From Verrucomicrobiota bacterium (lineage in GTDB: Bacteria > Verrucomicrobiota > Verrucomicrobiia > Limisphaerales > UBA9464): DNA of 64,000 bases. The notes beneath the pieces are model-generated. The model did not search any database. It saw only the letters and a list, made by a program, of their open reading frames with translations, and was not told the DNA's origin. The DNA is taken from contig CANGKZ010000011.1 in assembly GCA_947454705.1 (NCBI GenBank), positions 62,001 through 126,000 on the forward strand, read 5' to 3'. The position numbers were made by a program, and so were the translations under genes. Positions 44,268 through 52,693 of the stretch are shown in pieces; within the stretch, counting starts at the first letter, position 1, and every line of letters begins with the position of its first letter.

Positions 44268-44654
44268 CGCCCCTCCCCACGGATGCTTGATTCCGGCCCA
44301 GGCCAACAACGCCAACCCCACCGGCGTGCCCGTGACGGAAAAGGGCACCGCTGCCACCACACCGAGGAACAACGCCTTCAAGGCCGCCACGCGTCGGGAG
44401 TCCCCGTGGAATCGACGCTGAATCCAGAACACCGGTCCAAACACCGAGGCAAAACTCATCGGCACGGTGACAAACCATCCAATCACCGAGAAATCTGGAA
44501 AACTCCAAAGGTTGTCCACCACCAGCAGCAGCCCCGAAGCAGCGGGGTGAAACGGGGTCCGCCCCGCGGGTGGCGGTTGTGTCGGCACCGGCTCAGGAAT
44601 CCGGGTGAGTTCGGCTCCGACGGGAGTGGGAGTGGGAGGTTGTGGGTTGTTCAC
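44259..44654 (-). CDS. Small membrane protein of unknown function
   Basis: 131 aa from a GTG. A Pro-rich cytoplasmic start (NNPQPPTPTPVG, then VPTQPPPAGRTPFHP) is followed by two or three membrane segments (FSVIGWFVTVPMSFASVFGPVFW, given as FSVIGWFVTVPM and SFASVFGPVFW; LKALFLGVVAAVPFSVTG; VGLALLAWAGI). I do not recognise a family. The stop lies within an AT-rich repeat, so the true C-terminus may have been altered by that element. It could be a passenger in the repeat-bounded 41.8-44.8 kb stretch. Confidence 0.5.
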   Translation of the reverse strand: MNNPQPPTPTPVGAELTRIPEPVPTQPPPAGRTPFHPAASGLLLVVDNLWSFPDFSVIGWFVTVPMSFASVFGPVFWIQRRFHGDSRRVAALKALFLGVVAAVPFSVTGTPVGLALLAWAGIKHPWGGAKK

Positions 44655-44671
44655 ACTGAAAACGGAGTTTC

Positions 44672-44813
44672 AAACCACAGATGGACACAGATTCACACAG
44701 ATAGATCGGAAACTCGGGCTCGAAGCGGGCGAACGTTTTCACCCACCGGGTGACCCAAGATTCGTTCCATTCCGAGCATTTTCATCTGTGTTGATCTGTG
44801 TTCATCTGTGGTT
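44672..44813. repeat. Inverted pair of CATCTGTGTTCATCTGTGG repeats
   Basis: The left arm (44672-44705) reads AACCACAGATGGACACAGAT and onward; the right arm (44782-44813) reads CATCTGTGTTGATCTGTG and onward. They are inverse complements about 75 bp apart and could form a long hairpin between the small membrane protein gene and the AbgT transporter gene. A third copy is at 58621-58652. Confidence 0.6.
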
Positions 44814-44857
44814 GAACTCTTCTTGAACCGCTTGTTTTGATTTTACACGTGTGAAGT

Positions 44858-46480
44858 TCAAAGCCCCAGCGGCCATCCCAACGCGTGCCACGCCACCAGC
44901 AGACCCGACCAGGCGGCGATGAACACGATCGAGTAGGGCATCATGAGCCGGATCAGCGTGCCGATGCCGATCTCGCCCCGATACCGTCGGCAGAACACCA
45001 CCACCAACGGGAAGTAGGTCATGAGCGGGGTGATGATGTTGGTGCTCGATGATCCCACGCGGAACGCCGCCTGGGTGAGTTCCGGCGGGAGGTCGGTGGA
45101 CATCATGATCGGCACCATCACTGGCGCGAGGATGGCCCACTTGGCCGAGGCCGATCCGATGAACAGGTTCAACGAGGTGGAGAGCAGCACCATGCCCGCG
45201 ATCATCACCGGCACGGGAAGGTGCATCGCCTTCAAGGCCGACGATCCCTTCACGGCGAACAACGCGCCCAGATTTGATTCGCGGAAGGCGTAGGTGAATT
45301 GCGCCGCTGCGAAGGCCATGACCAGAAACGAACTCATGGTGGCCAGCGATCGCGTCATCCCCGCCACCACGTCCCGGTGCGAATGAATCGTCCCGGCCCG
45401 CAGGCCGTACACCACGCCGGGGACCAGCGATCCCAGGAAGAGCAGCGGGACAATCGAATCCATCAAGAGCGAACCCGGTGCGGTCAACGAACCGCCCTTG
45501 CCGCGGAATGGGGAACTCTCAGGCAGGGCGAGCAGGGCGATGACTCCGAAGAGCGCCAACATCGAGACCAGCGCCAGGGCCAGTGCGCCGCGTTCGCGGG
45601 GGTGGAGCGGGCTCAGCAGGTCGGGCTCAGCACTGGTGCCGGCGTGTGGAGTGTTGGTACCAGGATTGGATCCGTTCCCGGCCGAGGGGGCGGGGCTCCA
45701 CGGCATGCTTTGATTGAGCCGCGGTTCGATGAATCGATCGGTCAGCCACCAGGCGAGTCCGATGATCATGAACGACGACACGCTGGTGAAGTACCAGTTG
45801 CAGAGCGGATGGATGAGCCGGTCGGGAGTCACCAATCGGGCCGCCTCCTGGGTGAAGCCCTGAAGGACGGGATCCAGGCTCGTGGGGAGGAAACTCGCGC
45901 TGTAGCCCCCGCTCACGCCGGCAAAGGCGCAGCAGATTCCGGCGATGGGATGACGTCCCGCGGCGGCGAAGATCAATCCGCCGATCGGCACCACCAGCAC
46001 GAATCCGCAATCCGCCGCCGAGTGCGACAAAATGGCCGTGAGCAGCAGGGCGGGAGACAGCAGGCGTCGAGGCGTGACCTCCAGCAGCCACTTCAATCCC
46101 GAGCCAATGAACCCGGCCTGTTCCGCGACGCCGACGCCCATCATAGCCACGAGCACAATCCCCAGCGGCGGGAACTCGGTGAACGACCGAACCATGCGGG
46201 AGAGGAATCGCAGCGCGGGCCCGAGCGAAAACAGATTGATGACCCGGAGCGGTTGCCCGCCGGTCACGTGTCCGGCGGCATCGCGCACGAGCGTGCGGGG
46301 ATCGGACTCGGCGAACTGGACGTGGGACAACACCGCGGACAGCAGGCAGACGGCAAGCGTGGCGAAGACGAAGATGAGGACGGGATCGGGGAGGCGATTG
46401 CCCAGCCGTTCCAATCGCCCGAGCCATCCGCCCGTGGGAGCGGGAAGCGGCGGGGAAGATGGATCCCGGGTTGGTGCCAT
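44858..46480 (-). CDS. AbgT family transporter
   Basis: 540 aa from the ATG at 46480; a TTG 30 nt upstream was rejected. It has about 12 membrane segments (LPDPVLIFVFATLAVCLLSAVL, given as LPDPVLIFVFATL and AVCLLSAVL). GVAEQAGFIGSGLK, LSHSAADCGFVLVVPIGG and the re-entrant-like VSGGYSASFLPTSLDPVLQG are characteristic of AbgT, as is SSSTNIITPLMTYFPL near the C-terminus. Family members import p-aminobenzoyl-glutamate or export sulfonamides using ion gradients. Which substrate applies here is not shown. A hydrophilic insert rich in Asn, Gly and Thr (residues about 255-285) is longer than usual. A tRNA-Leu gene lies upstream. Confidence 0.87.
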   Translation of the reverse strand: MAPTRDPSSPPLPAPTGGWLGRLERLGNRLPDPVLIFVFATLAVCLLSAVLSHVQFAESDPRTLVRDAAGHVTGGQPLRVINLFSLGPALRFLSRMVRSFTEFPPLGIVLVAMMGVGVAEQAGFIGSGLKWLLEVTPRRLLSPALLLTAILSHSAADCGFVLVVPIGGLIFAAAGRHPIAGICCAFAGVSGGYSASFLPTSLDPVLQGFTQEAARLVTPDRLIHPLCNWYFTSVSSFMIIGLAWWLTDRFIEPRLNQSMPWSPAPSAGNGSNPGTNTPHAGTSAEPDLLSPLHPRERGALALALVSMLALFGVIALLALPESSPFRGKGGSLTAPGSLLMDSIVPLLFLGSLVPGVVYGLRAGTIHSHRDVVAGMTRSLATMSSFLVMAFAAAQFTYAFRESNLGALFAVKGSSALKAMHLPVPVMIAGMVLLSTSLNLFIGSASAKWAILAPVMVPIMMSTDLPPELTQAAFRVGSSSTNIITPLMTYFPLVVVFCRRYRGEIGIGTLIRLMMPYSIVFIAAWSGLLVAWHALGWPLGL

Positions 46481-46940
46481 GCGGCGGAGATCGTGAGGAA
46501 CGAATCGCAAAGTCCAAAGTCCAAAGTCTCAAGTCCAAGGTCACAGCGGAGGCTCAGTCCGAGTCCCACGCCGAAACGCAAAAAGCCGAACCAAGTCGCC
46601 CGACGATTTTGGAGTGCGATGGCAGAGGGCAGCGTCGACACCGCTTTCGAAACCGTCTGTGGCATCAAACCGACCGGTCCCGTCGTACACATCCCGTCAG
46701 AAGAACCGGGGCCGTCTCTTCTCCGCGTCTCCGCGCCTCTGCGGTCCCTTCACCTCGTGATGCGGTCAGCGTTGACCAAAGCGGCGTGGCGCTCCGCTTC
46801 CCGCCGCACTCCACATGGAACCGACCCAGAATCCCGGTCCAAATCGAGGTCGGCTCATGAACCGTGGCACATGCGACACCTGCGTTTTTCTTTGCCACGA
46901 ATCTGGGAACAAGGCATATCCACCGTCCTCCGCAGCACCC
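46481..46940. repeat. 460-bp gene-free gap upstream of tRNA-Leu with several repeats
   Basis: It holds a CAAAGTCCAAAGTC simple repeat (46508-46543), a GGAGTGCG ... CCGCTTT element in both orientations (46607-46650 and 46775-46817) and a CTCCGCGTCTCCGCGCC repeat near 46720. No convincing gene; open frames here have random composition. Confidence 0.6.
46607..46817. repeat. Inverted pair of GGAGTGCG/CCGCTTT repeat elements
   Basis: The left copy reads TTTTGGAGTGCGATGGCAGA ... GACACCGCTTTCG. The right copy is its inverse: AAAGCGGCGTGGCGCTCCGC ... CCGCACTCCACAT. Each is about 43 bp. They are separated by about 125 bp and together could fold into a long cruciform or RNA hairpin. Confidence 0.6.
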
Positions 46941-47026
46941 GCCGGTGTGGCGAAATGGCAGACGCGCTAGACTCAAAATCTGGTTCTCGCAAGGGAGTGG
47001 GGGTTCGAGTCCCTCCACCGGCACCA
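46941..47026 (+). tRNA. trnL: tRNA-Leu (anticodon CAA)
   Basis: 86 nt including encoded CCA, with the long variable arm of a class II tRNA. The acceptor GCCGGTG pairs with CACCGGC, the anticodon loop CTCAAAA has anticodon CAA, and the T-arm is GGGGG TTCGAGT CCCTC (one mismatched end). It reads TTG codons. The DNA after it is visibly lower in GC, so it could be an island insertion site, but no duplicated 3' end was found. Confidence 0.93.
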
Positions 47027-47096
47027 ATTTAGTCCAGGATTCCCAATCCTCGAATTCTTCCCCCCGCCCGTTTTCCGACAGTGACCGTCTCTGTCG

Positions 47097-47603
47097 TCAG
47101 CCGCCGGCTTTCCCGATCCGCCTCTGAATTTCTCCCACGAACTGCCCTCGTTCGATCTCCGATCCAAACGCTTTGAACGGGACGATGATACCCGCCGTTT
47201 GGTCCACCAGAATGAAAACGTGTTGTCCCGAGGTGTGGACGCTCAACACGCCAGGCCATCGAAACAGGGACTCGTGATTGCGAGAAGCTTCACGGAGGCC
47301 CTCGTCGGAGAGAGTCACCTGCCGTGGACCGAGAATGAATCCGGCGGATGAAGGGGTCATTTTCCGCATCTGGATTCGGGAATAGCTCACGAACCACACG
47401 AGGCAGCCGAGGGCTCCGACCAGGAGGCTCGGGAAATGCAAATTCACCCCGACGAACCCGAACCCGACTCCAATCGCTGCGCCGATACCCAATGCAATCA
47501 ACCAGCGCCAAAGGATTCCGCTGGAGCCGTTGGAACTCTTTCGTGCCACGAAACGCACGAACGCCATGAAATCGGAAGCGGTGATGTCGGTGTTGATCGT
47601 CAT
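47097..47603 (-). CDS. YcxB-like membrane protein
   Basis: 168 aa. Two adjacent membrane segments (ILWRWLIALGIGAAIGVGFG and LLVGALGCLVWFVSY) are followed by a small beta domain with GLREASRNHESLFRWPGVLSV, then HVFILVDQTAGIIVPFKAF. This layout matches the YcxB domain family, whose role is unknown. It stands alone, convergent with tRNA-Leu and divergent from the gene at 47834, with a 230-bp gap in which I see no feature. Confidence 0.7.
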   Translation of the reverse strand: MTINTDITASDFMAFVRFVARKSSNGSSGILWRWLIALGIGAAIGVGFGFVGVNLHFPSLLVGALGCLVWFVSYSRIQMRKMTPSSAGFILGPRQVTLSDEGLREASRNHESLFRWPGVLSVHTSGQHVFILVDQTAGIIVPFKAFGSEIERGQFVGEIQRRIGKAGG

Positions 47604-47833
47604 GGCCTTGGTTTGACCGGGCGAATCTATCCATCAGACCGAAGTCGGACAGTTCAAATCGATCCCCGCAACAGAGCCCAACCGCAGGTGATTTGGAATC
47701 GTGTCCCGACGCCGCAACGACGGCGAAGATCTCGTTCGATTGGCTCTTAACCGATCGAAGTTCATATCGAGGTCCGCCAGAATTCGCTCCGCCAGGAATG
47801 TACCAAACATGGGCGTTGTTGGAGCCGTCGAGA

Positions 47834-48919
47834 ATGGGCTACAAGGGAACGAACTCAAATCATCCCTTGGTCACCCCAACACGTGCCATCACCCTACTAG
47901 GTGCTCTCCTATTCGGTGCAGTCTCCTACTGCCATTCCGCCGAACCATCCCGAACGGATCCCGCCCCGTTGGACGCGGTGAATTGGGTGGCCTGGCATAT
48001 CAACCACATCGACCGACACTTCCGATTCAACTACGAATCCACGACGTGGGTAACTGCAGGCGCTGATGAAAAACACCTAACATCCGCGAACCATCGTTTT
48101 TCCGGCTCAGGTGAATTCTGGAAAGGTGGCTTCGATGTACAACAAACCCACCAGTTCGGGATGACCGAACAGTCGGTCCGTGATTACCAGGCCGCAGGTT
48201 CGTTTGAAACCAACTCGGGATACCGCAACTGGGCCTTCCAGAGCGATGCCCTCATGCAGTCGGCCGGAAGCCGGCAACGCATTTTGTGGGATTCAATTCC
48301 CATGGACGATCCGGTAGCGATGCAAGCGCAGTCGTTCGGGGAACGGCTCATGCTACTCTCGGCATTCTATCTCCCGTTGGGTCTGAATACGACCGCAGCG
48401 GTGAGAGGGAGGGAGATGATGGTTCAACGAGACGACCGAAATCTGATTCCTCGAAACGGGAGCACCTCGAAGATGGGGCGGGTAAGCGCGTCCCTCGCGA
48501 TTGTGGACAGCGGCCGGGATTTCGCCCGATTCAGAATAAAGTCCGCTCGCGAATCGCAACGCGAGATTCGCATCGAGTTTAAGCGGGATCGTGCGGGACA
48601 TCTTGTTCCCCACCAATTGGAATATCGTGATGTCCAGGGCAATGCCGAGACGCTGCTGGATAAGGTGAAGTTTCTGGAATGGAGTGAGGTTGAATCCCCT
48701 GCGCCCTTGGAGATCTATCGTCGGATCTCCGGCCAAACGAACCAGATGATTTCCCTCTCGTTCACCAATGGAACCTACTCAGGTCGAGTTGGTACGAACG
48801 ACGTCGTCGTACGCAATGAGACCGCAAGCACGACGACACCGCGCATTCTCATGTTTCTTCTGGCCATCGCCACTGTGACGCTGGCTGCTGTGTTAGCAAA
48901 AACCAAACTCAAAGAGTAA
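47834..48919 (+). CDS. Exported protein of unknown function with C-terminal membrane anchor
   Basis: 361 aa from the ATG at 47834, which puts a signal peptide (RAITLLGALLFGAVSYCHSA) near the N-terminus. A frame open further upstream has no good start. The body has AVNWVAWHINHIDRHFRFNY and GERLMLLSAFYLPLGL, mixed alpha/beta, with few Cys. The last 25 residues are a membrane segment (ILMFLLAIATVTLAAVLAK) with a basic end, so it is probably anchored facing the periplasm. No family recognised. It is the first gene of a tight set: the next start is 2 bp after its stop. GC content is lower than in the flanking T2SS region. Confidence 0.65.
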   Translation: MGYKGTNSNHPLVTPTRAITLLGALLFGAVSYCHSAEPSRTDPAPLDAVNWVAWHINHIDRHFRFNYESTTWVTAGADEKHLTSANHRFSGSGEFWKGGFDVQQTHQFGMTEQSVRDYQAAGSFETNSGYRNWAFQSDALMQSAGSRQRILWDSIPMDDPVAMQAQSFGERLMLLSAFYLPLGLNTTAAVRGREMMVQRDDRNLIPRNGSTSKMGRVSASLAIVDSGRDFARFRIKSARESQREIRIEFKRDRAGHLVPHQLEYRDVQGNAETLLDKVKFLEWSEVESPAPLEIYRRISGQTNQMISLSFTNGTYSGRVGTNDVVVRNETASTTTPRILMFLLAIATVTLAAVLAKTKLKE

Positions 48920-48920
48920 T

Positions 48921-49382
48921 ATGAATCCAACCGATGTCCGTAAGAATCTCCTGAGCGCTGGCCTTCTGCTGTGGTTGAGTGCTCCGTCAGCCCACGCAGG
49001 ATGCGGTTCCATCGAACTTGGGATCTGCGCGGCTCCGCAATACATTTTCACCCGGGTCATATGTCTGGATTTCGCTGCCATTAGCTCAAGCAGCGTCGCC
49101 GGTGCCTGCATTGGACAATATGAAAACACCAGCCCATCCCCCAGTGCAACGGTGGGTGTGATTGCCCCGAATGGAACATCTACCTGTGTGAGGGTAAGGA
49201 CCATCACCATTTACACCTGTGACGATTCAGGCAATTTAGCCACACCATCGATTTCCAGCTACTATATCACGAATACTTGTCCACGGCTGAAATTCGTCGA
49301 GAACTGCGCAATCGCTGCCAATCCAGTTCCAAGGGATACGCAGAGTCAACTTGCTCTGATCTCGCTTGGTTCAACCCAGTGA
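48921..49382 (+). CDS. Small secreted cysteine-rich protein
   Basis: 153 aa with a signal peptide (LLSAGLLLWLSAPSAHAG). The mature part has eight cysteines, each isolated (GCG, ICA, ICL, ACI, TCV, TCD, TCP, NCA), so up to four disulfides are possible after export. It is Ser/Thr/Ile-rich and beta-prone, with a repeated 'SxxxGACIGQYEN ... TSTCVRVRTITIYTC' pattern. I do not recognise a family. It starts 2 bp after the exported protein gene and is followed 18 bp later by a MauE/DoxX-like membrane protein, which suggests that its disulfides matter. Confidence 0.65.
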   Translation: MNPTDVRKNLLSAGLLLWLSAPSAHAGCGSIELGICAAPQYIFTRVICLDFAAISSSSVAGACIGQYENTSPSPSATVGVIAPNGTSTCVRVRTITIYTCDDSGNLATPSISSYYITNTCPRLKFVENCAIAANPVPRDTQSQLALISLGSTQ

Positions 49383-49400
49383 GGTGCCCGGGGGTTGTGC

Positions 49401-49880
49401 ATGTCGATCAATCGCAAAACGGCAATTGACCTCGTCCACGCACTGATTGCGGTGAGCTTGGTGGTGATTGGGTTGGCTAAACTAATTTCTTGGCTCTCGG
49501 ATCATCGAATACTCGATGCCACTGATCCCATTGTTGGGCTTGAGTATCGGTACATCTATCCACCAATCGCAGTCGTTGAAATGGGGGTTGGATTGCGGGT
49601 GATTCGGGTGCGCAGAGTCTCAATGACTTCACGGGCACTGTTGTTGACGTGGCTAGGTGCCTGTTTTGCGTGCTATAGAACGGCGGCTTATCTCGTCGGG
49701 TACCACGGCCCATGCCCGTGCCTTGGAAGTATATTTGACCTGTGGCCGGTTGTTGCTCGAAAACAAGACCCACTGCTGATTGGCCTCATTGTACTTCTAT
49801 GCAGCCAGTCTCTCCTCCTTGTTCGCCCCTTCCTTCTGAAGCAGAACGTCTCTCGGATGCCAATCCGAGGACCTGAGTAG
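49401..49880 (+). CDS. MauE/DoxX-like redox-associated membrane protein
   Basis: 159 aa from the ATG at 49401 with GGGGG about 8 nt upstream. Four membrane segments: AIDLVHALIAVSLVVIGLAK, IYPPIAVVEMGVGLRV, ALLLTWLGACFACYRTAAYL and LLIGLIVLLCSQSLLLV. Between segments three and four lies GPCPCLGSIFDLW; a CxC(F/L)G motif in this place is typical of MauE/DoxX-like proteins, which take part in disulfide or quinone redox steps. Two further Cys are in segment three. With the 8-Cys secreted protein upstream, a role in oxidising that partner is plausible but unproven. Confidence 0.6.
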   Translation: MSINRKTAIDLVHALIAVSLVVIGLAKLISWLSDHRILDATDPIVGLEYRYIYPPIAVVEMGVGLRVIRVRRVSMTSRALLLTWLGACFACYRTAAYLVGYHGPCPCLGSIFDLWPVVARKQDPLLIGLIVLLCSQSLLLVRPFLLKQNVSRMPIRGPE

Positions 49881-49948
49881 CAACGTGAGGCGTTCACTTC
49901 AGCGGAAGCGGATCACTATTGCCGCTCCACAGGGATAGCTTTTGCCGA

Positions 49949-51163
49949 ATGAAAAGCCTCGAAAGATTGGTTGTGCCGAGGGAGTTTCTGCTGGCAATGG
50001 CTCTTTTTGCCGGGAAGCTCGTGTACCTGGGGGTGGTCTTTGGCTTTCTATCTCAATCGGGCTTCGCGCCGATCCCGTCGTATGCCCTCGCGTGGCCCAA
50101 GAACAGTGAACCGGGAGTTGCGACGACCCTGTCTGCCTGGGATGGGGCTCACTATTTTCTTCTCTCAACCAGCGGGTATTCGCGGGGACTTCCCTCATGT
50201 GCGTTCTATCCGATGTGGCCCATCGTTCTGCGTGCTGTTTCCAGGCTGTCTCCTTCAGCGGAGTTGGCGGGAGCATTGGTTTCGAATCTGTTTTCGTCGC
50301 TTGGCTTTGCGATCTTCTACTCTACGACAAGGAGGCGCTACGGGGATGCTGTTGCGGCTTGGGCGCTGGGATCTCTCTGTCTGTATCCTGGATCGATTTT
50401 CTTCCAGTTTCCGTATTCCGAGAGTCTGTTCCTTCTTTTGATGATGCTCGTGTGGATGGGGCTGGAGGAAAAACGGTACCTCCTTGTGATCGTCGCTGGA
50501 GCTGTTCTTCCCATGACGCGTTCGATAGGTGCTTTCGCACTGATTCCGATCGTCATCTCAATCGTTTTCCCGAGTTCTGGAGCCAATCCATTGGCGGGTG
50601 GTCTTCGAGAGGGGATTGCCCACCTGTGGAACGAAATGAGGCCATCGCAGGAAAATGGGAGAGTTCAGTTCGAGCGATTGGTGGCCTGCGTGGCTCCCGT
50701 GTTGGGGTGGTTCACCTATTTGGGTTGGATGTACTACTGGACCGGCAATCCATTCGAAGGAATCGCGGCTCAGGCGAACTGGGGGAGGCATTCGATTTCA
50801 AACCTGCTGAACCTCCCCAGCTTTCTGGTGGAACTCCTTACTCCTACTGGTTTTCACGGCGTTGCCGGTTCGTTGATCGATAGGATCCTCTTTCTGTTGA
50901 ACCTGTTGGCGATTCCGTGGCTTTGGAGGAACGATCGGCTTTTGCTTGGCTGGGTGTATGCGCTTTCCATTGCTCCAGCCATGAGCGGTCGCTTCACTTC
51001 CTACACGAGATTCAGTGCTCTGAACTTCCCGTTCTTTATTTTTCTTGGCGTGATTCTGACTCAACGGAAGTGGTTTGTTCAAAGGGCGCTATTGGTTGTC
51101 GTTTTTGGAATAGTGCACCTCTGGTTGTTGTGGCGGTTTGTAAATTGGCAATGGGCTGGTTGA
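49949..51163 (+). CDS. PIG-V-like membrane mannosyltransferase
   Basis: 404 aa from the ATG at 49949; an in-frame TTG 30 nt upstream is unlikely. It has about eight to ten membrane segments. SAWDGAHYFLLSTSGYSRG, then CAFYPMWPIVLRAVSRLSP, match the catalytic loop of the PIG-V family (WDxxHY ... AFxPxxPxxxR), with the acidic Asp of the GT-C fold. The family adds mannose from a lipid-linked donor; in bacteria the acceptor is usually unknown. SRLSPSAELAG and YPGSIFFQFPYSESLFLLL support the call. Lower GC than average. It follows the Cys-rich/MauE-like cassette by 68 bp. Confidence 0.75.
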   Translation: MKSLERLVVPREFLLAMALFAGKLVYLGVVFGFLSQSGFAPIPSYALAWPKNSEPGVATTLSAWDGAHYFLLSTSGYSRGLPSCAFYPMWPIVLRAVSRLSPSAELAGALVSNLFSSLGFAIFYSTTRRRYGDAVAAWALGSLCLYPGSIFFQFPYSESLFLLLMMLVWMGLEEKRYLLVIVAGAVLPMTRSIGAFALIPIVISIVFPSSGANPLAGGLREGIAHLWNEMRPSQENGRVQFERLVACVAPVLGWFTYLGWMYYWTGNPFEGIAAQANWGRHSISNLLNLPSFLVELLTPTGFHGVAGSLIDRILFLLNLLAIPWLWRNDRLLLGWVYALSIAPAMSGRFTSYTRFSALNFPFFIFLGVILTQRKWFVQRALLVVVFGIVHLWLLWRFVNWQWAG

Positions 51164-51211
51164 GAGTGGAGGAGAGGAATGAGCAAGAGGAGAATTTGAA
51201 CCGACTTTGTC

Positions 51212-52129
51212 ATGAATTCTAAGCGAGCAATCGTCGCGCTTGTTCTCCTGTGCCTTTTGGGGTTGGTGATGAAGAGGTATGTGGGAAGGCAAGAATGGGC
51301 CAATGTCCCTCAGGATCCGAACCCAGAGGAACCTTCGCGTGAGGTATCGCGGCGCGCGCCGGTAACGGTTCAGTCCATGCCGGCTCGGCCAGAGCAGGTG
51401 GAGAATCCGCCCGTGGTTCTTGATCCGCGGGCGGATCCTCGGTTTCGAAATGCGGTTGCCACTTTCGATTCGTTCGAGCTTGAAAAAGCCCGGTTCCCGA
51501 CCAACCGCAACGGTTGGGGCCGGCTCGGGGCCATGCAGCGAAAGCTCTTCCTGGATGATTGCGCGATCCTGGCTTCAAACGGAGTGATTGGCTGCGAGCA
51601 GAGGGAGGAGGTTTTTCAGCGCGTTAAGGCGTCGTGGAATGGCGTCGCTCAGGGTGAACACAGCTCGACATCGGATGTGCACCCATCCCAGGGCAGTTCC
51701 ATCCTTCAGGACCGTTACACGCTTTTGAAGTCCTCGGGGAACGAAGGAATGTTGAACGTGGCCCGAGCCCTTGAAATCCGCGTCGATTTGGACCCGTTTG
51801 GAACCCAGCTGTATTTGGATGCCAGCATCTACGTGGCGTCTCAAACCTACTTGCGAGGGCTGATCCAGGAGGAAATCCGTCATGGAGAAGGAACCAAGCA
51901 GCGCCTCGCAAAACTGTTGGAAGGGGAGAATTCATCCCAAATCGTCGAGTTCTCCAAAACGGTTGAATCGGAAGTGGAGGATCTCAGATCCGTCGCACGT
52001 TCCTATCGAACGATTTTTCAGAAGCGCTTCGAACGCGAGTACGGCGGGGAGTGGGACGAGCTGATGAACCGGTTGGACGGCATTGATCTCGTGGGAGAGG
52101 GGCCTGAGCTTTCCGTGCCGTGTCCTTAG
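51212..52129 (+). CDS. Membrane-anchored protein of unknown function
   Basis: 305 aa. One N-terminal membrane segment (AIVALVLLCLLGLVMKRYVG) is followed by a Pro/Glu/Arg-rich linker (residues 30-75). The rest is mostly helical and charged: LGAMQRKLFLDDCAILASNG, YLRGLIQEEIRHGEGTKQRL, and TVESEVEDLRSVARSYRTIF. Two Cys near residues 113 and 124 might pair. I recognise no family. It lies 48 bp after the mannosyltransferase gene and may be cotranscribed with it. GC is moderate. Confidence 0.6.
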   Translation: MNSKRAIVALVLLCLLGLVMKRYVGRQEWANVPQDPNPEEPSREVSRRAPVTVQSMPARPEQVENPPVVLDPRADPRFRNAVATFDSFELEKARFPTNRNGWGRLGAMQRKLFLDDCAILASNGVIGCEQREEVFQRVKASWNGVAQGEHSSTSDVHPSQGSSILQDRYTLLKSSGNEGMLNVARALEIRVDLDPFGTQLYLDASIYVASQTYLRGLIQEEIRHGEGTKQRLAKLLEGENSSQIVEFSKTVESEVEDLRSVARSYRTIFQKRFEREYGGEWDELMNRLDGIDLVGEGPELSVPCP

Positions 52130-52693
52130 TTTTTTAATGAGTACCCCGATTTGGTTGCAGACGGCCGCTGCAATGGCTGATTTTTATTGAGCGACTATGG
52201 TGAAAAATGGTAGCGGATTTTAATGAAAACACATAGACGCAGTACTGAACCTGCACTTTAAGCGCCAAAGTTAGAGCAACGTTTGTTCTATCAAAGAGGG
52301 TTTGGGCAATTGGCTCCGACTCATGATCAAGTGTTGGTGTCGGAGGAGTTGGGCTTTTGGTGTCTGGCGTTAAATCCTGAATTGATGCCCACGGATCGAT
52401 TGGGGTTAGCCGTTGAATGGAGTTTTTCTGTCGTCCCTACGAACTTCAGGAATGGTTGGGTGGAAACACTGCGCCTAAATCCTGGGTTATTGTTGTTGGA
52501 GGGGACTGATAAAAGGCGGCATTGACCTTCCTTCGAAGGAGTTCCCCAGGAGACGCGGAGCGCATTGGACCAAACACTCCGGAAGTGTAAAAAGGGGCAG
52601 ACCCGTTTTAAGGACCTGCCCCCTTTTTCCGCGTTTGATCTTTTGCCCTCGTGATCTGCCCGAAGAGGCATCGCGGAACCGCGATGGCGCGGG
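52130..52693. repeat. 564-bp gene-free gap with worn repeats
   Basis: The first 120 bp are AT-rich with nothing recognised. 52426-52492 is a degraded copy of palindromic family A (TTCTGTCGTCCCTACG ... CCTGGGTTATTGTTG). 52589-52628 is a strong hairpin. A short open frame across 52283-52525 overlaps the repeat and is not counted as a gene. Confidence 0.55.
52589..52628. terminator. Strong hairpin AAAAAGGGGCAG ... CTGCCCCCTTTTT
   Basis: Near-perfect inverted repeat between two convergent genes (ending 52129 and 52694), with A-runs and T-runs at both ends, so it could terminate both. The GGGGCAGACC/GGACCTGCCCC core also resembles REP-type mobile hairpins, but no REP transposase gene is nearby. 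Confidence 0.6.

Noticed and set aside
46941-47026. tRNA-Leu as a mapped attachment site
   Set aside because: I could not find a second copy of its 3' end or an integrase in the window, so no att feature is reported.
45299-47032. Open frame of 577 codons on the plus strand
   Set aside because: Antisense to the AbgT transporter and running through repeats and tRNA-Leu; charged, repetitive composition.
52283-52525. 80-codon open frame
   Set aside because: Overlaps a worn palindromic repeat and has no ribosome site or similarity.
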